DNA from: Trueperaceae bacterium
GTDB lineage: Bacteria; Deinococcota; Deinococci; Deinococcales; Trueperaceae
Direction of reading: 5' to 3'
DNA: 6,381 nt
Assembly (NCBI GenBank): GCA_007130355.1
Contig: SLSQ01000335.1
Location: forward strand, 1-6,381
Numbering within the stretch: position 1 is the stretch's first letter; each line of letters starts with the position of its first letter. A program made the position numbers and the translations under genes. The notes under the pieces were generated by a model. It worked only from the letters and a program-made list of their open reading frames with translations. It was not told where the DNA came from and searched no databases. This document shows, in pieces, positions 1 through 4,559 of this stretch.

Positions 1-32
1 CCTCGCGCTGCCGTGAGGCACGCCCAAAACCT

Positions 33-108
33 GGACCCGTAGTGTAGCGGTTAGCATATCTGCCTGTCACGCAGAAGGTCGCGGGTTCGAATCCCGTCGG
101 GTCCGCCA
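33..108 (+). tRNA. tRNA-Asp, anticodon GTC
   Basis: A full 76-base cloverleaf can be folded by eye. The acceptor stem pairs GGACCCG (33-39) with CGGGTCC (98-104), followed by G as discriminator and an encoded CCA (106-108). The anticodon stem TCTGC/GCAGA encloses the loop CTGTCAC, giving anticodon GTC at 66-68, which reads both Asp codons. The T arm carries the standard TTCGAAT loop on a five-pair stem with one G-T wobble. It is the first of three closely spaced tRNA genes. No promoter is evident in the 32 bases before it, so transcription may begin outside the window. Confidence 0.97.
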
Positions 109-121
109 GAAGACGCGGTGC

Positions 122-143
122 AGGGCGCCCACCCGGGCGCCCT
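122..143 (+). other. GC-rich hairpin in the tRNA-Asp/tRNA-Phe spacer
   Basis: AGGGCGCCC (122-130) and GGGCGCCCT (135-143) form a perfect nine-pair stem with a four-base ACCC loop. It fills most of the 42-base spacer between the tRNAs. No T-run follows, so it could be a weak terminator, a processing or stability element for a polycistronic tRNA transcript, or simply spacer. The structure is read directly from the sequence; the role is a guess. Confidence 0.5.
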
Positions 144-150
144 CCCACGA

Positions 151-226
151 GGCCAGGTAGCTCAGTTGGTAGAGCATACGACTGAAAATCGTAGTGTCGG
201 CGGTTCGATCCCGCCCCTGGCCACCA
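151..226 (+). tRNA. tRNA-Phe, anticodon GAA
   Basis: A 76-base cloverleaf with perfect stems. The acceptor GGCCAGG (151-157) pairs with CCTGGCC (216-222), followed by discriminator A and an encoded CCA (224-226). The D arm is GCTC/GAGC. The anticodon stem TACGA/TCGTA holds the loop CTGAAAA with anticodon GAA at 184-186. The T stem is GGCGG/CCGCC around TTCGATC. It lies 42 bases after tRNA-Asp and 16 bases before tRNA-Thr, so the three are probably cotranscribed. Confidence 0.97.
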
Positions 227-242
227 CACCGTCCATGCGCTC

Positions 243-317
243 GCCAATGTAGCTCAGCGGTAGAGCAGCCGATTCGTAATCGGCAGGTCGTCGGTTCGAT
301 TCCGACCATTGGCTCCA
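243..317 (+). tRNA. tRNA-Thr, anticodon CGT
   Basis: A 75-base cloverleaf. The acceptor GCCAATG (243-249) pairs with CATTGGC (307-313), followed by discriminator T and an encoded CCA (315-317). The anticodon stem GCCGA/TCGGC encloses TTCGTAA, giving CGT at 275-277, which reads the codon ACG. The G1-C72 and C2-G71 pairs agree with bacterial threonine tRNA identity. ACG is a plausible frequent Thr codon in so GC-rich a genome. It is the last tRNA of the cluster and is followed directly by a terminator hairpin. Confidence 0.96.
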
Positions 318-325
318 CGCCCGCG

Positions 326-352
326 CGAAGCCCCGCCCGACGCGGGGCTTCG
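326..352 (+). terminator. Terminator hairpin after the tRNA cluster
   Basis: CGAAGCCCCGC (326-336) and GCGGGGCTTCG (342-352) form a perfect eleven-pair stem with a five-base loop, starting nine bases after the tRNA-Thr CCA. The bases that follow (GTCGTCGACC) hold only scattered Ts, so a classical U-tract is missing, as is common in GC-rich genomes. Its strength and its place right behind the last tRNA support a terminator. Confidence 0.8.
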
Positions 353-520
353 GTCGTCGACCCTGCCCGGTGCGAAATTCCGAACGGCGCCCGAGCGCCC
401 CGCGGCCTATGCTCCGAACACGGAGCGGACGGACCACGCCCGGCCCTGAACCGGACGTGCGGTCCGACGGCGAACGCCGACAGGCGTCCCGCCGCGCTCG
501 TGGGAGAGGGCACCCCAGGC
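353..520 (+). promoter_or_regulatory. Leader region before the histidine phosphatase gene, weak promoter candidate
   Basis: This 168-base stretch has no credible gene. TATGCT (408-413) is the best -10-like box, but no good -35 lies about 17 bases upstream. It overlaps a perfect six-pair hairpin, GCTCCG (411-416)/CGGAGC (421-426), with loop AACA. Smaller inverted repeats lie at 386-399 (GGCGC/GCGCC) and 452-466 (CGGAC/GTCCG); short repeats like these arise easily by chance in GC-rich DNA. A purine-rich GGGAGAGGG (502-510) ends ten bases before the ATG at 521 and is a plausible ribosome binding site. Confidence 0.3.
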
Positions 521-1099
521 ATGCGTCTCTACTTCGTCCGGCACGGCGAACCCGACTACGGCAGTCTCGGCAGTCCACGGCTCGGCGCGCGTGCGCACGA
601 CATCGCGCCGCTGACGCCGGTCGGCCGTCTCCAGATCCAGACCATCGCCCGCGACTTCCGCCTGGCGGAGGCGGACGCCGTGGTCTCGTCCAGCTACGCC
701 CGCGCGCTCGAATCGGCCGCCCTGCTCGCCCGCGAGCTCGGCAAACCGTTCTACGTCGAGGTCGACCTGCACGAGTGGCGCGCCCATCCCGACCCGGCCC
801 GCGAACTCGATCCGGAGCTGCTCCGGCGCGCCGGAGAACGCCTCGCCTCCGGGCACGATCCGGGCGACGGTCCGTGGGAGTCGCTCGAACAGGTGCGTCG
901 CCGCGCGCTCGCCGTGCTGCGTCGCTACCGTCGCTTCGAACGGATCGTGGTCGTCACGCACGCGGTGGTGATCGGCGCCGTCGTCGGGCGCGCCCGACCG
1001 GTCGAGCACGCCGAGATCGTGCCCTACGACCTCGACCCCGACGAGCGGGCGTCGCACGTCACGCCCGTGCCCGACCCGAACCCGAACGTCCCGCACTGA
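521..1099 (+). CDS. Histidine phosphatase family protein (phosphoglycerate mutase-like)
   Basis: A 192-residue protein of the histidine phosphatase (PGM-like) superfamily, cytosolic, with no signal peptide or membrane segment. The hallmark RHG lies at residues 7-9 (VRHGEP), with H8 the expected phosphohistidine. The other core residues are visible: R61 in SSSYARALESA, E85 in DLHEW and H147 in VVVTHAVV. These four complete the usual catalytic set. Members act on sugar phosphates, nucleotides, cobalamin intermediates or phosphoproteins; the sequence does not show which substrate applies here. The ATG is chosen because MRLYFVRHGE is the typical beginning of the family and GGGAGAGGG precedes it; an in-frame GTG at 500 would add only seven residues. 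The gene stands alone after the tRNA cluster and converges on the CRP-family gene. The last residues are a Pro/Asp/Asn-rich tail outside the domain. Confidence 0.9.
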   Translation: MRLYFVRHGEPDYGSLGSPRLGARAHDIAPLTPVGRLQIQTIARDFRLAEADAVVSSSYARALESAALLARELGKPFYVEVDLHEWRAHPDPARELDPELLRRAGERLASGHDPGDGPWESLEQVRRRALAVLRRYRRFERIVVVTHAVVIGAVVGRARPVEHAEIVPYDLDPDERASHVTPVPDPNPNVPH

Positions 1100-1101
1100 G
1101 C

Positions 1102-1135
1102 GAGGCGCCACCGGGGCGCCCCCGGAGGGAGCCTC
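1102..1135. terminator. Hairpin between convergent genes, possible bidirectional terminator
   Basis: In the 34-base gap between two convergent stop codons, CCGGGG (1111-1116) and CCCCGG (1120-1125) form a six-pair hairpin with a three-base loop. An outer GAGGC (1102-1106)/GCCTC (1131-1135) pair extends it. An alternative fold uses GGCGCC (1104-1109) with GGCGCC (1115-1120). The outer right arm overlaps the stop codon of the minus-strand gene. There is no T-run on either strand. Confidence 0.5.
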
Positions 1136-1862
1136 AGCGCACGCCGTGCAGGAGTTCTTCGAGCCCTTCGAGGTCGGTGATGACGACCTCCTTCGGACGG
1201 GTGGCGATCACGCGCTCCGCCTCGAGCGCCTTGAGCGCCCGCGTCACCGTCTCGCGGCTGGTGCCCGCCATGTTCGCCAGCTCCTGGTGCGTGAGGCGCA
1301 CCAGCGGCAGGTCGTGGTCGAAGTCGACGACCCCCGCCCGGTGCAGTCGCAGCAGGACGTACGCCACGCGTCCCTGCGCATCCTGGTAGGAGAGGATCTG
1401 CGCTTCGTCGTCCATCCCGCGCAGCCGCCGCGCGAGCGTCACCGCGACGTTGAGACCGATCTCGTGGTGGTCCCGCATCATGCGGTGGAAGTCGTTGGCG
1501 AACAGCAGCAGCGTCTCGACGGCGTCGACCGCCACCGCCGTCGCGCTCCGGGGGGCGTCCTTGAGCGGAGCCATCTCGCCGAAGTACTCCGGCGGCCGGA
1601 GCAGCGCGAGCGTCTTCTCGTGCCCCGCCAGATCGACCTTCGACAGCTTGACCGTGCCGCGGCGCAGCAGATGGACCGCCTCGCCGCGCTCCCCTTCGCG
1701 GAACAGCACGTCGCCCGGCGCGAAGGTCCGGGGCTGGACCAGCTCGGACACGATCTGGTGCACGCGGTCGGACGCCCGCTCGAAGAGCGGAACGCGGCGC
1801 ATGAACTCGCGCAGGGGGACCGGTTCGGATCGATCGGAGTCGTGGGGTCGCATCGGGTTCAT
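1134..1862 (-). CDS. CRP/FNR-family transcriptional regulator
   Basis: A 242-residue regulator of the usual CRP length and layout. Residues about 20-125 form a cyclic-nucleotide-binding beta barrel, including the FAPGDVLFREGE turn (47-58). A phosphate-binding cassette keeps G95, E96, R105, S106 and A107. A dimerisation helix follows (about 125-155). The C-terminal winged helix-turn-helix (about 165-235) has LTHQELANMAGTSRETVTR, where SRETV matches the DNA-recognition helix of the family. At the positions aligned with E. coli CRP T127/S128, which contact the cAMP base, it has M150 and D151, so the ligand may not be cAMP or the contacts may differ. There is no cysteine cluster, which argues against an FNR-type iron-sulfur sensor. 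The ATG at 1862 sits just behind a -10-like TACGCT; an ATG three codons in is an alternative start. It is divergent from the ABC ATPase gene, and a dyad overlaps its own promoter. Targets are unknown. Confidence 0.92.
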   Translation of the reverse strand: MNPMRPHDSDRSEPVPLREFMRRVPLFERASDRVHQIVSELVQPRTFAPGDVLFREGERGEAVHLLRRGTVKLSKVDLAGHEKTLALLRPPEYFGEMAPLKDAPRSATAVAVDAVETLLLFANDFHRMMRDHHEIGLNVAVTLARRLRGMDDEAQILSYQDAQGRVAYVLLRLHRAGVVDFDHDLPLVRLTHQELANMAGTSRETVTRALKALEAERVIATRPKEVVITDLEGLEELLHGVR

Positions 1863-1863
1863 G

Positions 1864-1884
1864 GTGAGTACGTAAGCGTAGCAC
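1864..1884. promoter_or_regulatory. Imperfect dyad, candidate operator in the crp-like/ABC ATPase divergent promoter
   Basis: On the plus strand, GTG (1864-1866), TACG (1869-1872), CGTA (1877-1880) and CAC (1882-1884) form an interrupted inverted repeat. The inner arms are four bases apart and the outer arms are one base off symmetry. The dyad covers the likely -10 region of the minus-strand regulator gene and lies 22 bases before the start of the ATPase gene. Its place suits autoregulation by the CRP-family protein. It does not match the classical TGTGA-N6-TCACA site, so this is a guess from position and symmetry. Confidence 0.35.
1875..1880 (-). promoter_or_regulatory. -10 box of the CRP-family gene
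   Basis: On the minus strand TACGCT (1880 to 1875) fits TANNNT and ends 12 bases before the ATG. This predicts a 5' leader of only about five bases. An alternative, TTACGT, ends seven bases before the ATG but fits less well. No convincing -35 and no Shine-Dalgarno sequence are seen. Confidence 0.45.
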
Positions 1885-1889
1885 GGTCC

Positions 1890-1898
1890 TGCTAAAGT
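1890..1898 (+). promoter_or_regulatory. Extended -10 promoter of the ABC ATPase gene, leaderless
   Basis: TGCTAAAGT is an extended -10 (TGn plus TAAAGT at 1893-1898). Eight bases separate it from the GTG at 1907, so transcription should begin at or within about two bases of the start codon. No Shine-Dalgarno sequence lies in between and no clear -35 lies upstream. It supports the choice of GTG 1907 as the start. Confidence 0.65.
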
Positions 1899-1906
1899 GC
1901 GCTCTC

Positions 1907-2584
1907 GTGCCGGTCCCCGTCCTCTCCTGCTTCGGCCTGCGCCGATCGTTCGCCACGCCGGCCGGCCCGGTGTCGGTCCTCGAAGGCGTCGACCTCGAGG
2001 TGCGGGCGGGGGAGGTGATCGCGATCCTCGGGCCCTCCGGCAGCGGCAAGACCACGCTCCTCCACCTCCTGGCCGGCCTCGACCGACCGAGCGGCGGCGA
2101 GATCCGCTGGGGCGACCGCACCGTGCACGACCGGCCGCCGCACGCCCTCGCGCGCGAACGGGCCCGCGGGATCGGGCTCGTGTTCCAGGATCCGCACCTG
2201 CTCTCCGACCTGGACGCCGCCGCGAACGTGGCGATCCCCGGCCGGATCGTGGGACGGCCCGACCCGGCGCGCGCCCTCGCGCTCTTGGACCGCGTCGGCC
2301 TCGCGCACCGAGCGCACGCCCGCCCAGCGACCCTCTCCGGCGGCGAGCGCCAACGGGTGGCGTTGGCGCGGGCCCTCTTCAACGACCCGCCGTTGATCCT
2401 GGCCGACGAACCGACCGGCAGCCTCGATCGCGTCACCGCCCGCTCGATGTTCGAGTTGCTGGTCCGGCTCGCCAAGGACGCAGGGCGGTCGGTGGCGATG
2501 GTCACGCACGACGAGGGCCTGGTGCGGCAGGTCGACGTGCGCTACCGGCTGGAGCGCGGCCGCCTGCGGCGCGCGGAGGACTGA
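1907..2584 (+). CDS. ABC transporter ATP-binding protein, LolD/FtsE/MacB type
   Basis: A 225-residue stand-alone nucleotide-binding domain of normal length. In order it has Walker A GPSGSGKT (42-49), Q-loop Q94, signature LSGGERQR (143-150), Walker B LILADEP (163-169) with catalytic E168, D-loop GSLD (171-174) and switch H201. All the residues needed for ATP hydrolysis are present. The FQDPHLL segment after the Q-loop and the ADEPTGSLD run are typical of the LolD/FtsE/MacB branch, whose members drive lipoprotein release, cell-division signalling or macrolide and peptide efflux through a separate FtsX-like permease. No permease gene is next to it: the neighbours are a divergent regulator and a convergent membrane protein of another family. 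The partner must be encoded elsewhere. The branch assignment is solid, the specific role is not. The GTG start follows an extended -10 directly. Confidence 0.9.
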   Translation: MPVPVLSCFGLRRSFATPAGPVSVLEGVDLEVRAGEVIAILGPSGSGKTTLLHLLAGLDRPSGGEIRWGDRTVHDRPPHALARERARGIGLVFQDPHLLSDLDAAANVAIPGRIVGRPDPARALALLDRVGLAHRAHARPATLSGGERQRVALARALFNDPPLILADEPTGSLDRVTARSMFELLVRLAKDAGRSVAMVTHDEGLVRQVDVRYRLERGRLRRAED

Positions 2585-2593
2585 CCTCGCCGA

Positions 2594-2629
2594 CGCTGAC
2601 GGCGGTCGGGCGCCCCACCGCGGTCAGCG
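2594..2629. terminator. Bidirectional terminator hairpin between convergent genes
   Basis: CGCTGAC (2594-2600) pairs with GTCAGCG (2623-2629). After one G-G mismatch, GCGGT (2602-2606) pairs with ACCGC (2617-2621) around a ten-base loop that contains the palindrome GGGCGCCC. The twelve pairs make this one of the longest stems in the window. It lies ten bases after the ATPase stop codon. Its right arm overlaps the stop codon (2624-2626) and last codon of the minus-strand gene, so it can serve both strands. No T-run is present. Confidence 0.7.
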
Positions 2630-3430
2630 GCGACGCTTGCGCGCACGGGCCGCGGCGATCTTCCGCTTGGTCTCGATCACGGAGGGAGCGTCGGCGGACG
2701 GGAGCCGCGGCGCCGCGACCTCCGTCTCGGCGCGGCGGACGGCCGCCGCGGTCGGCACCTCGGCGGGCGCCGGCGGAGCGCCGTCCGGACCGGGTGCGGA
2801 CGGACCGTCGGCATACGCGACGCCCTCCTGCCGCGCCTCTTCGCGGCGCAGCTCGGCGTCCTGGGACGCCTCGGCCAGGCGGGTCAGCCACCGTTGCAGC
2901 GCCGGCCGACCCTTGTTCACCAGCCACAGCACCGGCACCATCACGATCAGGACGGCGACCAGGGCCGCGTCGTTGACCAGCAGCAGGTCGCCGAACCAGG
3001 CCGCCCCGATCAGCCACGGGATCCGGGCCGCCATCGCCGTCGCCCACAGGGCGCGCGCCGAGAGCGACGAGAGGCCCGAGGCCATCACCACGATGTCCAT
3101 GTTCAGCAGGATGAAGATCACGAACCAGAGGAAGTACGATCGGACGCCCAGGAACGCCTCCCACTGCGCCCAGGTCGCCTCGGGCACGATCCGCCGCAGC
3201 ACCGGCCGCCCGAGCCGCCGCGCGATCGTGAGCGACAGGGCCGCGCCCAGCCCCATGCCGATCAGCCCGTAGAAGATCGCCGGTCCCGCCCCGAACGCGG
3301 TTCCGCCGACCGCCGCCACCAGCGGCGTCGGCACCACCGGCAGCAGCGCCGTCATCAGGAAGCCCGCGACGTACCACATCGGCGCCAGCCACCCCTGGTC
3401 GGCGATCAAGGCGGTCAGGGCGTCGATCAT
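2624..3430 (-). CDS. VTT-domain (DedA/TVP38-like) membrane protein with a charged C-terminal tail
   Basis: A 268-residue inner-membrane protein. Hydrophobic segments lie at about 16-41, 50-69, 100-118, 127-147 and 155-172. The stretch GGTAFGAGPAIFYGLIGMGL, then GAALSLTIARRLGR (to residue 75), is the G..FG...G and ARxLGR pattern of the VTT (TVP38/TMEM64/DedA) fold, a family linked to lipid scrambling and membrane homeostasis. The later family motif, normally an arginine and two prolines before the conserved ASGLS-like turn (117-121 here), is replaced by hydrophobic residues and NMD (110-112). After residue 172 comes a tail of about 95 residues. It is rich in Ala, Pro, Glu and Arg and ends in a basic cluster with five of the last six residues Arg or Lys; it is probably cytoplasmic. 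The ATG at 3430 follows TACCCT by seven bases; earlier in-frame starts would run antisense into manA. It is divergent from manA and convergent with the ABC ATPase. Function is not known. Confidence 0.8.
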   Translation of the reverse strand: MIDALTALIADQGWLAPMWYVAGFLMTALLPVVPTPLVAAVGGTAFGAGPAIFYGLIGMGLGAALSLTIARRLGRPVLRRIVPEATWAQWEAFLGVRSYFLWFVIFILLNMDIVVMASGLSSLSARALWATAMAARIPWLIGAAWFGDLLLVNDAALVAVLIVMVPVLWLVNKGRPALQRWLTRLAEASQDAELRREEARQEGVAYADGPSAPGPDGAPPAPAEVPTAAAVRRAETEVAAPRLPSADAPSVIETKRKIAAARARKRRR

Positions 3431-3437
3431 GCGGATC

Positions 3438-3443
3438 AGGGTA
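3438..3443 (-). promoter_or_regulatory. -10 box of the VTT-domain gene, leaderless
   Basis: On the minus strand TACCCT (3443 to 3438) fits TANNNT and is followed by seven bases (GATCCGC) and then the ATG at 3430. Transcription would begin at or next to the start codon. It lies inside the palindrome GGGTACCC (3439-3446). No Shine-Dalgarno sequence is present. Confidence 0.6.
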
Positions 3444-3445
3444 CC

Positions 3446-3467
3446 CGGACGGGGTGAGAACCGTCCG
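3446..3467. promoter_or_regulatory. Perfect 7-bp dyad, candidate operator between the VTT gene and manA
   Basis: CGGACGG (3446-3452) and CCGTCCG (3461-3467) form a perfect inverted repeat with an eight-base spacer, GGTGAGAA, 22 bp in all. It lies in the 72-base divergent intergenic region. It covers the spacer and -35 position of the VTT promoter and ends just before the -35 position of manA. The size and spacing suit a dimeric repressor or activator. A hairpin in RNA is less likely, because both genes appear to start transcription outside it. Confidence 0.4.
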
Positions 3468-3491
3468 TGACCCGCCGCGGGCCGGTGCCGG

Positions 3492-3497
3492 TATCGT
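3492..3497 (+). promoter_or_regulatory. -10 box of manA, leaderless
   Basis: TATCGT fits TANNNT and is followed by five bases (GCGGC) and the ATG at 3503, placing the transcription start at the start codon. This supports the ATG over an upstream in-frame GTG at 3467, which would lie upstream of this -10 box. No clear -35 hexamer or Shine-Dalgarno sequence is visible. Confidence 0.6.
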
Positions 3498-3502
3498 GCG
3501 GC

Positions 3503-4549
3503 ATGAGCGACCGCGGCCCGAGCCGTCCCGACGCCGATGCAGGCCGACCCGGCCCGGTGCTTCTGCGCCCGAGCTTCGTGCGACGCCTCTGGGGCGGCGA
3601 CGCCCTGCCCGCTTGGTTGGGCGAAGCGCCGCCGCCGGGCGACGAGCCGGTGGCCGAGGCGTGGCTCGCGCACGGCGGTTCCGAGATCGCGACCGGACCG
3701 TGGGCCGGACGGACCGTCGCCGAATGGATCCGACGCCACGGCGCCGACGTGATCGGAAGCGCGTCGCTCGCCCGCTACGGGCCGACGATGCCGCTGCTCG
3801 CGAAGTTCCTCGACGCCGCCGACGACCTCTCGGTCCAGGTGCACCCGGACGACGCGGCCGCGGCCGAGCGCCACCCCGGGAGCGGGCACCTCGGCAAGAC
3901 CGAGAGCTGGCGGATCGTGCACGCCGCCCCCGGCGCCCGCGTGGTGTGGGGCGTACGCGAGGCGGTCTCGGCGGAACGCCTGCGGCGCGCCGCCGAGGAC
4001 GGCACGATCGGGGCGCTGCTCCGGACCGTGCCGGTCGCGACCGGTCAGGTGGTCCACAATCCGGCCGGAACGATCCATGCGGTCGGCGCCGGACTGTTGC
4101 TCTACGAGCTGCAGCAGGCCTCGGACCTCACCTACCGGCTCTGGGACCACGGCCGGGTCGGCGCCGACGGGGCGCCGCGTCCGTTGCACCTCGACGCGGC
4201 GCTGGCCGTCGCCGACCGATCGGGCGCCGGCGACGGAATCGTGCCCGCCCGGCCGAGCGCGGGCGGTTGGACGGTGCGCGTGGACTGTCCGTTCTATCGG
4301 ATGGAGGAACGCCGCCTCCGGACGGCGGACGGACCGGTGCCGTGCACGACCGGAGCGGCCGTGACGGGGGAGGCGGACCTGCACCTGATCACCGTGATCG
4401 AGGGGCGCATCGTGCTGACCGCCGATTTCGGACGCGCGTCGCTCGACCTGGCCGAGGGGGCGACGGCGCTGGTGCCGGCGGCGACAGGTCGGTACCGGCT
4501 CGAAGGATCGGGCACGGCGCTACGGGGCCGCACCGCCCCTGCGGGGTAG
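3503..4549 (+). CDS. manA: Mannose-6-phosphate isomerase, class I
   Basis: A 348-residue cytosolic zinc enzyme that interconverts mannose 6-phosphate and fructose 6-phosphate, linking mannose use or GDP-mannose supply to glycolysis. The family pattern is complete: the N-terminal FVRRLWGG motif (25-32), KFLDAADDLSVQVHPDD (101-117) with zinc ligands Q112 and H114, KTE (132-134) with ligand E134, and GTIHAVG (189-195) with ligand H192. The active-site segment YELQQASDLTYRLWD (201-215) contains R212. The length resembles the short bacterial form (about 315 residues in Bacillus) with an N-terminal extension of about 20 residues rich in Arg, Pro and Asp. A second cupin-like beta region fills the C-terminal third. 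No other mannose genes are in view. It is divergent from the VTT gene and ten bases upstream of an ABC exporter, which may be cotranscribed. Confidence 0.93.
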   Translation: MSDRGPSRPDADAGRPGPVLLRPSFVRRLWGGDALPAWLGEAPPPGDEPVAEAWLAHGGSEIATGPWAGRTVAEWIRRHGADVIGSASLARYGPTMPLLAKFLDAADDLSVQVHPDDAAAAERHPGSGHLGKTESWRIVHAAPGARVVWGVREAVSAERLRRAAEDGTIGALLRTVPVATGQVVHNPAGTIHAVGAGLLLYELQQASDLTYRLWDHGRVGADGAPRPLHLDAALAVADRSGAGDGIVPARPSAGGWTVRVDCPFYRMEERRLRTADGPVPCTTGAAVTGEADLHLITVIEGRIVLTADFGRASLDLAEGATALVPAATGRYRLEGSGTALRGRTAPAG

Positions 4550-4552
4550 CCT
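4547..4552 (+). promoter_or_regulatory. -10 box of the ABC exporter gene, overlapping the manA stop codon
   Basis: TAGCCT fits TANNNT. Its first three bases are the TAG stop of manA, and it is followed by seven bases (GCGGGAC) and the exporter GTG at 4560. This is the same layout as the other leaderless promoters here and suggests that the exporter can be transcribed separately from manA. No -35 is evident in the GC-rich manA 3' end. Confidence 0.55.
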
Positions 4553-4559
4553 GCGGGAC

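Noticed and set aside
1..32. Possible hairpin CCTC/GAGG and promoter before tRNA-Asp
   Set aside because: A four-pair stem is not significant and no -10 or -35 box is visible; the promoter may lie outside the window.
426..432. CGGACGG before the phosphatase gene, resembling half of the VTT/manA dyad
   Set aside because: CGGACGG also occurs inside coding sequence (for example near 1194 and 4318), so a single copy carries no weight.
194..520. Upstream extension of the histidine phosphatase frame into the tRNA genes
   Set aside because: It would translate through tRNA-Phe, tRNA-Thr and the terminator. The family begins right at MRLYFVRHG.
370..1389. Arg/Pro-rich open frame overlapping the phosphatase gene and running into the CRP-family gene
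   Set aside because: The composition is that of an out-of-frame reading of GC-rich DNA, and two well-supported genes occupy the same bases.
1024..2505. Minus-strand open frame spanning the ATPase gene and the regulator gene
   Set aside because: It has no recognisable domain and crosses the divergent promoter region; both real genes are identified by strong motifs.
3431..4384. N-terminal extension of the VTT frame antisense to manA
   Set aside because: The extra residues look like shadow translation, and a leaderless promoter sits directly before the ATG at 3430.
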